Of a stretch of 64,000 nucleotides of DNA, positions 8,661 through 18,534 are shown in pieces (the first letter of the stretch is position 1; the number at the start of each line of letters is the position of its first letter). The position numbers and the translations under genes are program-made. The notes under the pieces are model-generated. The model worked only from the letters and a program-made list of their open reading frames with translations, had not been told where the DNA came from and searched no databases. This stretch comes from Salinivibrio sharmensis (GTDB lineage Bacteria; Pseudomonadota; Gammaproteobacteria; Enterobacterales; Vibrionaceae), in NCBI RefSeq assembly GCF_001995985.1, contig NZ_MUFC01000001.1, positions 220,029-284,028 on the forward strand, read 5' to 3'.

Positions 8661-9539
8661 ATGAATCAAGGACTTATGAGCCAACCACTAAAAGAACTCT
8701 TACAGCTGCTAGAGCTTGAGCGACTAGACACTGGCCTGTACCGCGGTCAAAGTGAGAACCTTGGACTCCCCCAAGTGTATGGTGGGCAAGTGATTGGACA
8801 GGCCTTATCGGCCTCCAAAACTTCGGTTGACCCTGATCGCTTTTTGCATTCATTCCATAGTTATTTTCTGCGCCCAGGCGACCCTGAGCAGCCGATCATC
8901 TATGATGTTGAGATACTCAGAGACGGAAAAAGTTTCAGCACACGGCGAATAAAAGCCGTGCAGTACGGAAAACCGATATTTTATCTCACCGCCTCTTATC
9001 AAGAGGAGGAAGAAAGCTTTGAGCATCAAAACACCATGCCAGCAGACGTGCCAGCGCCCGAGACCTTGCGCTCTGAGCAGTCACTTGTCAATGATATCGC
9101 TCACAAGCTTCCCCCTAATGTGGTCAAAGCCTTTGGGGGCGACAAGCCGATCGAAGTGCGACCTGCCACGGTGATCAACCCACTGAAGCCCCATGCGGCA
9201 CCGGCTAAGCAATATTTATGGATCCGCGCTAATGGCGAAGTAGGAGACGATTTTCATGTCCACCAGTATTTACTTGGCTATGCCGCCGATTGGGGCTTTT
9301 TGGTCACGGCCTTGCAGCCTCACGCAGTGACGCTGCTTACGCCGGGCATGAAAGTAGCCACCATTGATCACTCCATGTGGTTCCACCGCCCGTTTAGAAT
9401 GGATGAGTGGCTGTTGTTTGCGATTGAAAGCCCCTCCGCCAGTGGCGCGCGTGGCTTTGTACGCGGCGAACTTTTCAATCAGCAAGGCGATCTTATCGCC
9501 TCAGCCACCCAAGAAGGCTTGATGCGTAAGCTCTCCTAA
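8661..9539 (+). CDS. tesB: Acyl-CoA thioesterase II
   Basis: The 292-residue double-hotdog thioesterase hydrolyses medium- and long-chain acyl-CoA in the cytoplasm. The sequence follows E. coli TesB closely: [51 protein letters not shown] and a C-terminal TQEGLMR, which carries the catalytic glutamine. The start at 8661 has GGAAG six bases upstream. An ATG at 8676 aligns better with the E. coli N-terminus but has a ribosome-binding site only three bases away. A strong terminator follows, shared with the convergent mdlB. Confidence 0.95.
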   Translation: MNQGLMSQPLKELLQLLELERLDTGLYRGQSENLGLPQVYGGQVIGQALSASKTSVDPDRFLHSFHSYFLRPGDPEQPIIYDVEILRDGKSFSTRRIKAVQYGKPIFYLTASYQEEEESFEHQNTMPADVPAPETLRSEQSLVNDIAHKLPPNVVKAFGGDKPIEVRPATVINPLKPHAAPAKQYLWIRANGEVGDDFHVHQYLLGYAADWGFLVTALQPHAVTLLTPGMKVATIDHSMWFHRPFRMDEWLLFAIESPSASGARGFVRGELFNQQGDLIASATQEGLMRKLS

Positions 9540-9577
9540 CCGTCAACGTTTCGAGCGTGAGCGAATCTGAGCGACAC

Positions 9578-9603
9578 AAAAAAGGGGCATTGCGCCCCTT
9601 TTT
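9578..9603. terminator. Bidirectional terminator between tesB and mdlB
   Basis: AAAAAAGGGGC, short loop, GCCCCTTTTT. A tracts and T tracts flank both sides of a G/C stem, so it can end transcription of both convergent genes. Confidence 0.85.
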
Positions 9604-9628
9604 GATTGCTTCACTCATGACTGAGCCG

Positions 9629-11389
9629 CTACACCTGCGCCTCTTCCTCTAGTGCGGCTAAATGCGCGCTGGCTTGCTGGAGTTGATACATCTGCCAATA
9701 GCGACCTTGCTGACGCAGCAGGCTTTGATGACGCCCTTGCTCTATCACGCGGCCACGATGCAAGACGAGGATGTTATCGGCCTCGGCAATGGTCGATAAG
9801 CGGTGCGCAATGACCACCACTGTCATCTGTTGGCGTAACCTGTTCAGCGCCTGTTGCACAAGCTCTTCGGTGCCAGAGTCGATATTGGCGGTGGCTTCAT
9901 CAAGGATCAGAATTTTAGGCTGACGCACTAACACCCGCGCCAGAGCTAACAGCTGGCGCTGACCGGCAGAAAAGGTCATTCCGCCCTCACCAAGTAAGGT
10001 ATCCAGCCCCGCTGGCAATCCTTTCACGTAATCTGCCAACGCCACTTGCTCGAGTGCATGCCAAATTTTTTCATCGTCCAGCGTCTGTCCCAGCGCGATG
10101 TTTTCTCGCAAACTCCCCGTCAACATGTGCGGGTCTTGTTGCACCATGGCAACGCCTTCACGCAAGCTTTGATGACTCAAGCTTTCGATCGGTAACCCCC
10201 CCAGCGTCAGCGTCCCCTCGCCTGCGCGATAAAACCCCATCAGTAACGACGCTAAGGTTGATTTACCACTGCCCGTATGACCGACTAACGCCAGAAAGCC
10301 GCCCGCAGGGACGTCTACATCCACGTCTGACAACACCGGTGTTTCACCATCATAGGAAAACGACACATTCTGCAGTGCAATGGCACCATCAGGGATTGGC
10401 TTGGTGTCATGACCATATTGCTCAGGCGGCGTGTCCATCATTTCGAAAAGCCGCTCACCGGCCGAAATAGCCTGCTGAAGCAGTGACAGTTGCTGCATCA
10501 TTTCGATCAATGGCTCGGTGATCCGCCCCAAGTAGCTTAAAAAGGCGTACAGCACCCCGACCCCAATCACTGCCGTGCCGCTAAAACCGAAGATAGCCAC
10601 CAAAGACAGCAACGCGGCCCCCGCGAGCAAATCAATCAAAGGACGAAGATAGATCCCGTTAAGGCGTTGAATAGTAACCATGGCATCCAAGTGATCCGCG
10701 GTCATATCACTGAATCGCGAGGAGAACGCCCGCTCTTGCTGCATTAGCTGGATCAAATTCATGCCGAGCACAGATTCATTCATCACCCCGTTGATGTCCG
10801 CCAGCCGGTCTCGTGCCCGACGATACGCAGGCGCGGAGCGTTTTTGATAGCGCGCCATCACCAGCACCACACACGGCAGTAGCACCAGCACCACCATTGT
10901 CAGTTGCACACTGAGCATCAGCATTGCCACCAGCATCACCCCAATCAGCGCGATGTTGCGTAAAAAGGTTGAAAGCACCGACACGTATAGCTCTTTCAAC
11001 GACTCGGTGTCATTGGTCAAACGCGATACAATCCGCCCCATTGGCACATAGTCAAAGGCTGATAGAGGCTGTTTAATCACATTGGCGAACACCGCTTTAC
11101 GAATACGTTGAATGATGGCCACCGCCATGGTGTTAAAACGCAGCTCGTACTGATACTGAAAGCCTGCAGAAACAATAGTCGATACGATATAACCGACTGC
11201 CAGTGCCCACATGATCATCGCCGGATAATGGTCTTTGGCGACATAGTTATCGAGAAAGATTTGCACCAAATAAGGGCCCGTCACTTCCGCTACAGCCGCG
11301 ACTAGCAAGAAAATCGTGGCAATCACAAATTGACGCCTGTCGCGGCGCATGTAGCCTAGCAATCGAAATAAGATCTCTCGCTTAGTCAT
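9629..11389 (-). CDS. mdlB: MdlB-like ABC exporter half-transporter
   Basis: The 586-residue protein has an N-terminal exporter membrane domain (about 1-315, six helices) and a C-terminal ATPase with Walker A GHTGSGKST, Walker B ILILDEAT, H-loop IAHRLST and signature FSAGQRQ. The signature departs from LSGGQ, as E. coli MdlB does with LSVGQ. It presumably pairs with MdlA as an asymmetric heterodimer. The substrate is unknown; multidrug or lipid export has been proposed for the family. The ATG at 11389 overlaps the end of mdlA and has GAGGAG upstream, so translation is probably coupled. Confidence 0.93.
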   Translation of the reverse strand: MTKREILFRLLGYMRRDRRQFVIATIFLLVAAVAEVTGPYLVQIFLDNYVAKDHYPAMIMWALAVGYIVSTIVSAGFQYQYELRFNTMAVAIIQRIRKAVFANVIKQPLSAFDYVPMGRIVSRLTNDTESLKELYVSVLSTFLRNIALIGVMLVAMLMLSVQLTMVVLVLLPCVVLVMARYQKRSAPAYRRARDRLADINGVMNESVLGMNLIQLMQQERAFSSRFSDMTADHLDAMVTIQRLNGIYLRPLIDLLAGAALLSLVAIFGFSGTAVIGVGVLYAFLSYLGRITEPLIEMMQQLSLLQQAISAGERLFEMMDTPPEQYGHDTKPIPDGAIALQNVSFSYDGETPVLSDVDVDVPAGGFLALVGHTGSGKSTLASLLMGFYRAGEGTLTLGGLPIESLSHQSLREGVAMVQQDPHMLTGSLRENIALGQTLDDEKIWHALEQVALADYVKGLPAGLDTLLGEGGMTFSAGQRQLLALARVLVRQPKILILDEATANIDSGTEELVQQALNRLRQQMTVVVIAHRLSTIAEADNILVLHRGRVIEQGRHQSLLRQQGRYWQMYQLQQASAHLAALEEEAQV

Positions 11390-13142
11390 GGCGCGGCTCC
11401 TCATCGGCTTCCAATGCTGCTTCCAGCTGCTGATATTGGTGCATTTCTTGATACCACCCTGGCTGTTGAATCAATTGGCGATGTTGGCCACGCTCTCGGA
11501 TTTGCCCATGACTGAGCACCACAATTTCATCGGCATTTTCGAGCGCCGATAAGCGGTGGGCTATCACTATCGTGGTACGGGTATGCTGATGCTGTTGCAG
11601 GTTCTGCAAAATGCGATGCTCGGTGTCACCATCAACCGCCGACAAGGCATCATCCAAAATCAAGCACTCCGCTTCCACCAACAAGGCGCGGGCAATCGAA
11701 ATGCGCTGCTTTTGACCGCCAGATAAGGTGATCCCTTTTTCACCCACCGCAGTTTCATACCCGTGCGGTAGCTGACGGATGTCTTCATCGATGCAGGCAA
11801 GTGTCGCCGCCTGTTCGATTTCCGCTTGGGTTGCATCCGGACGACCAAGGGCGATGTTTTCCGCAATCGAGCGCGAAAACAAAAACGGCGTCTGCGTCAC
11901 TACCGCGAAACGTTGTCGCCATGACGACAAATCAGCCTCCGCTATCGACACATCACCATAGCGAATATCACCCTTTTCAAGCTGGGTCAGATGAAGCAGC
12001 AATTGCAATAAGGTTGATTTGCCACTGCCGACTGGGCCGGCAATCCCCAGCATGGCACCGGGCGGAAGCGTCACATGGATATCTTTGAGGGCAAAACTGT
12101 CATCCGGTTGCCACTTAAACTGCTCAATCGCCAGCGTCAACGGCTGCATGGTGTCAGGCAGCGGCGTGTCACCGCCAACAATGTCCGGTTGCTCTTGCAG
12201 CAACGCATCAATCCGCGTCCAAGCGGCACGCCCACGTTCAATGATATTAAACAGCCACGCCACCGCGAGCATTGGCCAAATCATCAAACCTTGATACAAG
12301 GTAAACGCGGTAAGATCCCCAAGCGAAATCTCACCAGTGGCGACCAAGTAGCCACCGCCAGACACGGTTAGGAAAAACGAAGCACCAATGGTGCCTTGGA
12401 TCACCGGCGAAAACAGCGCATCAACCCGCGCCACCGCGAGGTTTTTCTCCCCAGTGCGATCGGCAACCTGATCAAACTGATTCATTTGATGCTGCTCTAA
12501 GCCGAATGCACGCACCATACGCACTGCTGACAGTGAGGACTGACTCACCTCTGACAGCTCAGAAAATGCCGCTTGTGATTCGGTGAAGGTATGGTGCAAA
12601 CGACGGCCAAAGCGATTGACCAGCACCGCCATCACCGGCATCGGTAGCAGCGCTAAAAGCGTCAGCTGCCAACTGATTTGGCTTACCATCACAATCAGCA
12701 CGGCCGCGCCTGTGATAATGGAATCCCCCGCGGTCAGAACCCCTTCACCAGCAGTCATTACCACCGCTTTCACATCATTGGTAGAGCGCGCCATGATATC
12801 GCCACTCGGATAGCGACGGAAAAAATGCGGGGATTGGCGAGTAAAATGATCATAAAGCCGGTTGCGCAGCACGGTACCCAGCTCAGCCGCGGCACCAAAT
12901 AGCCAGACTCGCCACACAATGCGTAGCACATACACCACCACCCAAATGGCCAGCATACCCGCGAGTAGCCACATCAGTAGCTCAGTAGAAATCTCTCCCG
13001 CGACCACGCCATCAACCACATGACCCACCGCCATCGGTGGAATGAGCTCGAAGACAGAGACAAATACCAAAATAATCATGGCGCCGACATAACGACGCCA
13101 TTCACGTTTAAAAAACCAGCCTAACTGCCAAAACACCTTCAT
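11382..13142 (-). CDS. mdlA: MdlA-like ABC exporter half-transporter
   Basis: The 586-residue partner of MdlB has a six-helix exporter domain (about 1-320) and an ATPase domain with Walker A GPVGSGKST, signature LSGGQKQ, Walker B LILDDALS and H-loop IAHRLS. The Walker B aspartate pair (DD) means the catalytic glutamate is replaced by aspartate, a common sign of the non-canonical site of heterodimeric exporters, although this subunit keeps the canonical LSGGQ. AAGGAG precedes the ATG. It is the first gene of mdlA-mdlB, directly downstream of decR on the same strand. Confidence 0.93.
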   Translation of the reverse strand: MKVFWQLGWFFKREWRRYVGAMIILVFVSVFELIPPMAVGHVVDGVVAGEISTELLMWLLAGMLAIWVVVYVLRIVWRVWLFGAAAELGTVLRNRLYDHFTRQSPHFFRRYPSGDIMARSTNDVKAVVMTAGEGVLTAGDSIITGAAVLIVMVSQISWQLTLLALLPMPVMAVLVNRFGRRLHHTFTESQAAFSELSEVSQSSLSAVRMVRAFGLEQHQMNQFDQVADRTGEKNLAVARVDALFSPVIQGTIGASFFLTVSGGGYLVATGEISLGDLTAFTLYQGLMIWPMLAVAWLFNIIERGRAAWTRIDALLQEQPDIVGGDTPLPDTMQPLTLAIEQFKWQPDDSFALKDIHVTLPPGAMLGIAGPVGSGKSTLLQLLLHLTQLEKGDIRYGDVSIAEADLSSWRQRFAVVTQTPFLFSRSIAENIALGRPDATQAEIEQAATLACIDEDIRQLPHGYETAVGEKGITLSGGQKQRISIARALLVEAECLILDDALSAVDGDTEHRILQNLQQHQHTRTTIVIAHRLSALENADEIVVLSHGQIRERGQHRQLIQQPGWYQEMHQYQQLEAALEADEEPRHD

Positions 13143-13184
13143 GAGGTCTCCTTTTTATCCCCGCCTTTTTATCATCAGAACGAC

Positions 13185-13652
13185 CTATCGGATCGGTAAG
13201 GCGGTGGTGTACTTAAGCGCTTCCATGGCGAATGTTGATGTCACATTATTCAGACTTGGCACAGAATTGACCAGCTTTTTATAAAAATGATCAAATCGAG
13301 TCATATCAGCTACCTGCACCTTCATCATGTAATCATACTCGCCTGCCATGCGGTAGAATTCCATCACCTCAGGGAACTCGGTTACCACCTCGGTAAAGGT
13401 CTTGTACCACTGCTCACTGTGATCATTGGTTTTGATATGGACGAAGGCGGTAAATGCGAGGCCAACGGTTTCGGGGTCAAGCAATGCCACCCGCCCGCGG
13501 ATCACTCCTTGTGATTCCAGCCGTTTCAGCCGCTTCCAACAGGGGGTTGTGGTTAAATTCACCCGTTCTGCCAGCGCGGACACAGACCAGTTGGCATCTT
13601 CCTGCAGCGCCGCGAGTAAAGTGCGATCTATCTCATCTAAAGTGACATTCAT
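13185..13652 (-). CDS. decR: DecR (YbaO)-like Lrp/AsnC family regulator
   Basis: The 155-residue protein has an Lrp-type N-terminal helix-turn-helix ([20 protein letters not shown], then [15 protein letters not shown] as recognition helix) and a C-terminal RAM/AsnC ligand domain (about 60-150). DecR of E. coli senses cysteine and activates cysteine detoxification. This protein diverges from a PLP enzyme of the cysteine synthase/desulfhydrase family across 130 bases, which supports the same regulatory logic. Its position next to mdlA also matches E. coli. The A/T-rich divergent region 13653-13782 is the likely operator, but no clear repeat stands out. Confidence 0.88.
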   Translation of the reverse strand: MNVTLDEIDRTLLAALQEDANWSVSALAERVNLTTTPCWKRLKRLESQGVIRGRVALLDPETVGLAFTAFVHIKTNDHSEQWYKTFTEVVTEFPEVMEFYRMAGEYDYMMKVQVADMTRFDHFYKKLVNSVPSLNNVTSTFAMEALKYTTALPIR

Positions 13653-13782
13653 GAAAATTTATTTCCATTAAGTGTTATTTAGGAGTTCATTTTTCTCTTT
13701 TAGCGTCATTATAGAGCAAAAATAGCAAGGTTTTTATCCCACTCTTTACGTAAACTGGTGCTAATTACGTATTCGGAGATGC

Positions 13783-14847
13783 ATGATGACAACCTCACAT
13801 CCTTGCCATACTTGGGTCGGTAACGCGATTCGCCTGATTGAAGCTGACTTTAAACGCTCTGCAGATACCCATTTAATTAAGCTCGATCTCCCTAGCTTTA
13901 CGGACATTGATATCTATTTAAAAGACGAGAGCACCCACCCGACCGGTAGCTTGAAGCACCGCTTGGCGCGTTCTTTGTTTTTGTACGGCTTGTGTAATGG
14001 TTGGATTGATGAGCACACCACCATCATTGAAAGCTCATCAGGCAGTACTGCCATTTCTGAAGCGTATTTTGCCCGCTTGCTTGGCTTGCGTTTTATTGCC
14101 GTAGTGCCCAAAAACACTGCGTGTAAGAAGATTGAACAAATTCGTTTTTATGGCGGCGAAGCGCACTTTGTCGAGCGGTCAGATCAGATCTATGCCGAGT
14201 CTCGCCGCCTTGCTAAAGAGCTAAACGGCCATTACATGGATCAGTTTACCTATGCCGAGCGCGCGACCGACTGGCGGAGCAATAACAACATTGCCAACCG
14301 CATTTTTGATCAAATGCAGTACGAGCGCTTCCCTATCCCTCGCTGGATTGTGATGAGTCCGGGCACCGGTGGCACCTCAGCGACCATTGGCCGCTACATT
14401 CGTTATCGTTGCCAACCGACTCAGCTGATGGTGGCAGATGCTGAGCACTCGGTGTTTCACGATTATTACCTCACCGGCGACAGTGCACTGACCACCGATA
14501 AAAGCAGCCGCATTGAAGGGATTGGACGACCACGTGTCGAGCCCAGCTTTATTCCCGGCGTGATTGATAGAATGACCACCGTGCCGGATACCCACAGTAT
14601 CGCCACCATTTATTGGCTAGAAAGCCAGCTTGGCCGCAAAGCCGGCGCGTCCACCGGTACCAACCTGTTCGGTGTCTTGATGCTGGCCAATGAAATGCGC
14701 GCCAACGGCGAGAAAGGCTCTATTGTCACCTTGCTGTGTGACAGCGGCGAGCGCTACCTAGACACCTATTACAACCCTGATTGGGTACGCGAGCACATTG
14801 GGGATCTCGACCAAGCAACCCATGATTTGCAGACGGTGTTGGGGTAA
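13783..14847 (+). CDS. PLP-dependent cysteine synthase-family enzyme, probable cysteine desulfhydrase
   Basis: The 354-residue fold-type II PLP enzyme has the Schiff-base lysine in PTGSLKHR, the substrate loop [10 protein letters not shown] and the glycine-rich phosphate cradle [12 protein letters not shown]. The family includes cysteine synthases, cystathionine beta-synthase domains and L-cysteine desulfhydrases. The divergent decR-type regulator makes cysteine breakdown to pyruvate, ammonia and sulfide the best guess for its role. Two adjacent ATGs (13783, 13786) follow GGAGA, and either may be the start. A terminator follows. The reaction cannot be told from sequence alone. Confidence 0.8.
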   Translation: MMTTSHPCHTWVGNAIRLIEADFKRSADTHLIKLDLPSFTDIDIYLKDESTHPTGSLKHRLARSLFLYGLCNGWIDEHTTIIESSSGSTAISEAYFARLLGLRFIAVVPKNTACKKIEQIRFYGGEAHFVERSDQIYAESRRLAKELNGHYMDQFTYAERATDWRSNNNIANRIFDQMQYERFPIPRWIVMSPGTGGTSATIGRYIRYRCQPTQLMVADAEHSVFHDYYLTGDSALTTDKSSRIEGIGRPRVEPSFIPGVIDRMTTVPDTHSIATIYWLESQLGRKAGASTGTNLFGVLMLANEMRANGEKGSIVTLLCDSGERYLDTYYNPDWVREHIGDLDQATHDLQTVLG

Positions 14848-14857
14848 CGCCAAAAGC

Positions 14858-14888
14858 AAAAAGGCTCTCATACTCGGAGAGCCTTTCG
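14858..14888. terminator. Terminator after the PLP enzyme gene
   Basis: AAAGGCTCTC, seven-base loop, GAGAGCCTTT. A rather short T run follows on the plus strand and an A/T tract on the other, so it may serve both convergent genes. Confidence 0.7.
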
Positions 14889-14910
14889 CATTCTTGTTAT
14901 AACCACTCGT

Positions 14911-15375
14911 TCAGTACGATGTGCAGATTTCAGAGTGAGTAATATCAGATTCAGTACAATAAGTGGTCTGAATGCGATTTTGACGATTTTGTTGTGTGAT
15001 GGCTTCGAGACGTCGCTGCTGATGACGAAGGTTTTCCACGGCCGCTGTGTTCTGCTGGTCATAGTCCTCCAGCTCATGGCGCCATTGGCTCATAGTCACC
15101 AGCAGCTGCTGACAATCTTGCTTATCGTATTCATAACGACGCTTTGCCTTTATATACTGATGGTCTAGCTCACCTTGATCATATTGCCAGGTGTTTTTAA
15201 CACGCCCTGCTAGATGATAAAACTCACCAAGAGTTTCTGGTCCAATCTCATCTCGACATTGTTCGGCTATCACATATACGCGAGCAAACTCACCGTACAG
15301 CGTTTCTGGCATGGTATTGGTCGTACAACCGGCAAGGCTTAACATCAGCATGCCAACGACACCTAATCGTTTCAT
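14911..15375 (-). CDS. Hypothetical lipoprotein
   Basis: The 154-residue precursor has a lipoprotein signal ending LAGC (C17), followed by TTNTMPETLYGE. The mature part is helical and highly charged, with a probable coiled coil around residues 75-140 (DYDQQNTAAVENLRHQQRRL region), and three cysteines besides the lipid anchor, two of them in the tail YCTESDITHSEIC. I do not recognise the family. GAGGT precedes the ATG. It lies 33 bases downstream of the sgrR-like gene on the same strand and could share its transcript. Confidence 0.7.
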   Translation of the reverse strand: MKRLGVVGMLMLSLAGCTTNTMPETLYGEFARVYVIAEQCRDEIGPETLGEFYHLAGRVKNTWQYDQGELDHQYIKAKRRYEYDKQDCQQLLVTMSQWRHELEDYDQQNTAAVENLRHQQRRLEAITQQNRQNRIQTTYCTESDITHSEICTSY

Positions 15376-15408
15376 TGTTACCTCTACGTTCCTAATTGAT
15401 GGCTTTTA

Positions 15409-17064
15409 TTAATTTTGCGGTTTTTCAACCCAAAGTTTTTTAAAATCGCTATACCCAGTAGCATTGATCCCAATGCCTTGCACTTGAGTGAGACAGCTCA
15501 GCTCCTCGACACCATTAAATAGCGCCACGCAAGTAAACTGGTCATAGAGTCGGTTCTCTATCTGCCTGAGCGCGGCTAAGGGTCTTTCTCGACCAGCACA
15601 CTGCGCAACCTGATGACGATGTAAACTCAGCTGCTCGCGGTTAAGCGCAAACCTGAGCCCAGTTGAGATCATCAACCACTCATACACGCCATACTCCAAC
15701 GGAAACTCAATCACCTCTTCAACCAGCAAAAGATCTGCACGACCTTGCCAATACTCTGGATTATTAATTTCAGTATATTCATGTACTTCAAGCTCTACGC
15801 CTGTAGCACGAATGCACTCATGTAACCAATTGGCTAAACGGCGCAATTGAGGAAGTGTCCATTGCGGCTCCGCTAACACGACTTTTCCCTGTAATGATAG
15901 GGGACGAGCCGGGATTAACCGTCGTCCGTAGTGACACGCTCCTTCAACCACATTTTCCGGGTCATAGTGGTACTTGCAGGCGCCAATGTAGTCAGCAATT
16001 TGATACCACTGAGAAGGCGTGATCCCAGCGTTAGGCCGCGGACGATACGATAAATAGGAGTACGCGTTTATGCTGCTGACACTTTTCTCGCCCGACTCTT
16101 GATTAAAACTCATTGCACTGGTGATCTCTTCACTGGCATGCGAGAGGGTAACCTGGTCCAGCAATGCATTTTTTTGAAAGTACTGGGTATGCCGTTGTAA
16201 TGTCAGTTTCTCGCTGTCCCATTCACTGACCTTAAAAGCACCCGTTCCAATATGCACATGGTGCTTCTTACTGAATGGGGTTGTCTCAGGACACAGAATG
16301 CTGGCATGCGGGGTGGCAAGCGCATACAGAAACAGAGGATTTTTCTCGGCCAACTTGACAGACAAACTATGTTCCCCGAGTACCGTCACGGAGACAATGC
16401 TCTGAAAAATAGGAGAAACGGGACATTGGGCATGCTTGAGCCGTTCAAGACTCCACGCCACATCATTCACACTGAGGTATAAACCATCATGGCGCTGCAC
16501 GCGGTCGCGTAAATAAAAGATAATCTCTTGTTCTAACACCCGCCATTCATGCGCAATCCCCGCAACAATATTGCCGAACGAATCTTGCTGCACCAAGGTA
16601 TCGTAAACGCTGCTGATGATATGTAGCTCCGCGCGGCGAATTGTCACTGCCGGATCGAGTTCATCCACCCAAGGGTAACGAGCAACCAATAAACGATTGT
16701 TACTCTTGTTCACCGTATTTTGCTCTTCCACTGCACTGGCCAAAATCCGTGCGGCCAAGTCACCATACGCGGTAAGTAGCTTACTGATTAAGTCAAAACG
16801 CCCTTCATTAAGCTGCCGTTTGATCACATCAAATAAGGTGCTAGCAAATGTCACCCGAATAAAAAGCTCACTTGGTTTCCCCCTACCCACAGCAGGTGTC
16901 CAGTCAATCCAACCAAGACTATCGAGTTCTCTCAACACATTGCTGGTATTACGGCGAGAAGTCGAAAAGGCCGACTCAAGTTCCTCGATTGTTACTTGAT
17001 GAGCGTGCTGTACGGTATAGCGAGAGATTAACTGGTAGAGACGTCTGAGATTATTTTCCTGCAC
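15409..17064 (-). CDS. sgrR: SgrR-family transcriptional regulator with solute-binding domain
   Basis: The 551-residue protein has an N-terminal SgrR-type winged helix (about 5-110; ELESAFSTSRRNTSNVLREL, then WTPAVGRGKPSEL) and a C-terminal domain related to oligopeptide-type solute-binding proteins (about 140-545, ending INATGYSDFKKLWVEKP as in E. coli SgrR). In E. coli SgrR senses sugar-phosphate stress and activates the sRNA SgrS. No SgrS-like gene or divergent sugar transporter is seen here: the upstream neighbour is an outer-membrane protein on the same strand, so the target may differ. The start is a GTG with only a weak ribosome-binding site, so the N-terminus is uncertain. Confidence 0.8.
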   Translation of the reverse strand: MQENNLRRLYQLISRYTVQHAHQVTIEELESAFSTSRRNTSNVLRELDSLGWIDWTPAVGRGKPSELFIRVTFASTLFDVIKRQLNEGRFDLISKLLTAYGDLAARILASAVEEQNTVNKSNNRLLVARYPWVDELDPAVTIRRAELHIISSVYDTLVQQDSFGNIVAGIAHEWRVLEQEIIFYLRDRVQRHDGLYLSVNDVAWSLERLKHAQCPVSPIFQSIVSVTVLGEHSLSVKLAEKNPLFLYALATPHASILCPETTPFSKKHHVHIGTGAFKVSEWDSEKLTLQRHTQYFQKNALLDQVTLSHASEEITSAMSFNQESGEKSVSSINAYSYLSYRPRPNAGITPSQWYQIADYIGACKYHYDPENVVEGACHYGRRLIPARPLSLQGKVVLAEPQWTLPQLRRLANWLHECIRATGVELEVHEYTEINNPEYWQGRADLLLVEEVIEFPLEYGVYEWLMISTGLRFALNREQLSLHRHQVAQCAGRERPLAALRQIENRLYDQFTCVALFNGVEELSCLTQVQGIGINATGYSDFKKLWVEKPQN

Positions 17065-17132
17065 GCAAAAATACTCACTCTCAGCTAGGAGAAGAAACAG
17101 GGGCCCAGAGTCCCAAGCCCCACTTTTAGACT

Positions 17133-17747
17133 TTAGAAATGATAGCTCATCCCAACGGATAACGTATTGATATCAACATCCGCAGAAACTGTCGCTTGTG
17201 CATCTTGATATAAGTCTAACTCAGGGCGCATATAGTCCCACGAAGCACGGACACTCAGCTGATCTGTCATATAAAACTCAGCACCTGCGCTTAGCATGCC
17301 TCCGATAGTATCATCCGAGACGGTACTGTTGCCTGACATGCCGAAGATGGCATTTGAAACCGCCACTTCAGCCTCAAAGTAAGCTAACCCCGCTTTGGCG
17401 AATAAATTAAAACGGTCATTTAAAGGAAGGGTAACTTTGGGCTGTACCGCAAAGTACATCATGTCGCCAATGGAGTAGTAATCACCATTCAGCGCATCAT
17501 AACCACCAAGGCTGACTTCTGCGCCTAAGTAATCATTAAAGGCATAACCGGCATAGATAGCGCCGGCAGTACTGCTGGTATCATCTAGCTCCACATCTTG
17601 GGAAGCACTGATACCAAAGGCCTCGGCATTAATAAAGGCGTCATCAAAATTGCTTTGACCCACTGAAACACCAATATACGGTCCCGTCGCATGGGCCACA
17701 GACAAAGGTGCGAGCACCAGCGCCGCTAATAGAAACTGCTTTTTCAT
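17133..17747 (-). CDS. Outer-membrane beta-barrel protein (OmpA/OmpW-like small porin fold)
   Basis: The 204-residue precursor has a signal peptide (MKKQFLLAALVLAPLSVAHA) and a mature region of alternating amphipathic strands: GPYIGVSVGQSNF, AGAIYAGYAFNDYLGAEVSL, FNLFAKAGLAYFEAEV and the terminal LSVGMSYHF with the C-terminal phenylalanine used by the BAM complex. It looks like the eight-stranded opportunistic OmpA-like barrel class without a peptidoglycan domain. The ATG at 17747 with AGGA upstream is preferred over an N-terminal extension that would bury the signal peptide. Adhesion or stability roles are possible but not shown. Confidence 0.85.
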   Translation of the reverse strand: MKKQFLLAALVLAPLSVAHATGPYIGVSVGQSNFDDAFINAEAFGISASQDVELDDTSSTAGAIYAGYAFNDYLGAEVSLGGYDALNGDYYSIGDMMYFAVQPKVTLPLNDRFNLFAKAGLAYFEAEVAVSNAIFGMSGNSTVSDDTIGGMLSAGAEFYMTDQLSVRASWDYMRPELDLYQDAQATVSADVDINTLSVGMSYHF

Positions 17748-17891
17748 GTTTACATCCTGAGTGTCGTATTCTAAACGAGTGTTATCCGTCCCCCCTTGAG
17801 ACTGAAAAAGACCGGATCGTCCTTGTGGTGATAACGTGCTCAATTATGTTTGTTCATTGAATAATTAAACAGGAAAACAGCAAGCCTCTTT

Positions 17892-18414
17892 TTACCTGGA
17901 TTTAATAAAAACATTCATTTTCAATGACTTTTTTTCATCTATCCTCGCCTGCAAGGCATCAAACTTGTCGTGCAGGCGCATGAGTTCAAGCTCGAGTTTT
18001 AGATTGATTTCGTAGGTGGCTTTTTGCTCCATCCTGTCTTTTGACGCTTGGCGGTTTTGCGACATCATGATGATCGGCGCTTGGAAAGCCGCCAGACTGG
18101 ATTACCCAAGGTTCAGCAAAATAAAGGGATAGGGATCGAATGACGCGTCTCCCACTAACCAAGCCGTATTCACGACAATCCAGCCAATCATGAATGCGAA
18201 GAAAAGCCCGATAAATGACCAGAGCAACCAAATGAGGCAATTTTGTCCGCCACCATCTGCCAGTGGTCAGACTTTCGTGGAAGGACTTGTTGACGCTCTA
18301 AGACACTGCCGTGTTATTGGCAATACTTTCAATAATTTTCTGTTCTCCCAAACTAAGGCTACCAAACGGCTGGCCGAGCAAGGCTTTGGCTGAGTTCTCA
18401 AAATACTTTTTCAT
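17892..18414 (-). pseudogene. Decayed DUF1003 membrane protein gene
   Basis: On the minus strand an ATG (18412-18414) opens MKKYFENSAKALLGQPFGSL and runs to NNTAVS, then a TAG. After frame changes the conserved DUF1003 core is readable: MVADKIASF, then WSFIGLFFAFMIGW, FDPYPFILLNL, then an in-frame TAA, then AAFQAPIIMMSQNRQASKDR and a basic tail KATYEINLKLELELM ending at the TAA complement at 17892. At least two stops and two frameshifts separate these pieces, so the gene is not functional as read. Intact family members are inner-membrane proteins of about 170 residues and unknown function. The remnant fills most of the gap between the barrel gene and dbpA. Confidence 0.85.
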
Positions 18415-18534
18415 CTGTCACTCCATGCTAACGTGCACGACACCAACAAGGTATCGTGCAGACTTTATCATTAAGCCATTGAAATAGAGTAGATTAGCTT
18501 AAAGGCTTGGCAAGCGATGTCTCTTCTGTAAGGC

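Noticed and set aside
14069-14110. Frame-shifted copy inside the PLP enzyme gene
   Set aside because: The gene reads through without interruption; apparent alternative frames on the other strand are shadows.
17065-17132. SgrS small RNA next to the sgrR-like gene
   Set aside because: Only 68 bases separate sgrR from the barrel gene and both are on the same strand; no room for the sRNA.
18434-18460. TGCACGA/TCGTGCA inverted repeat as the dbpA terminator
   Set aside because: There is no T run on the dbpA strand, so intrinsic termination is not supported.
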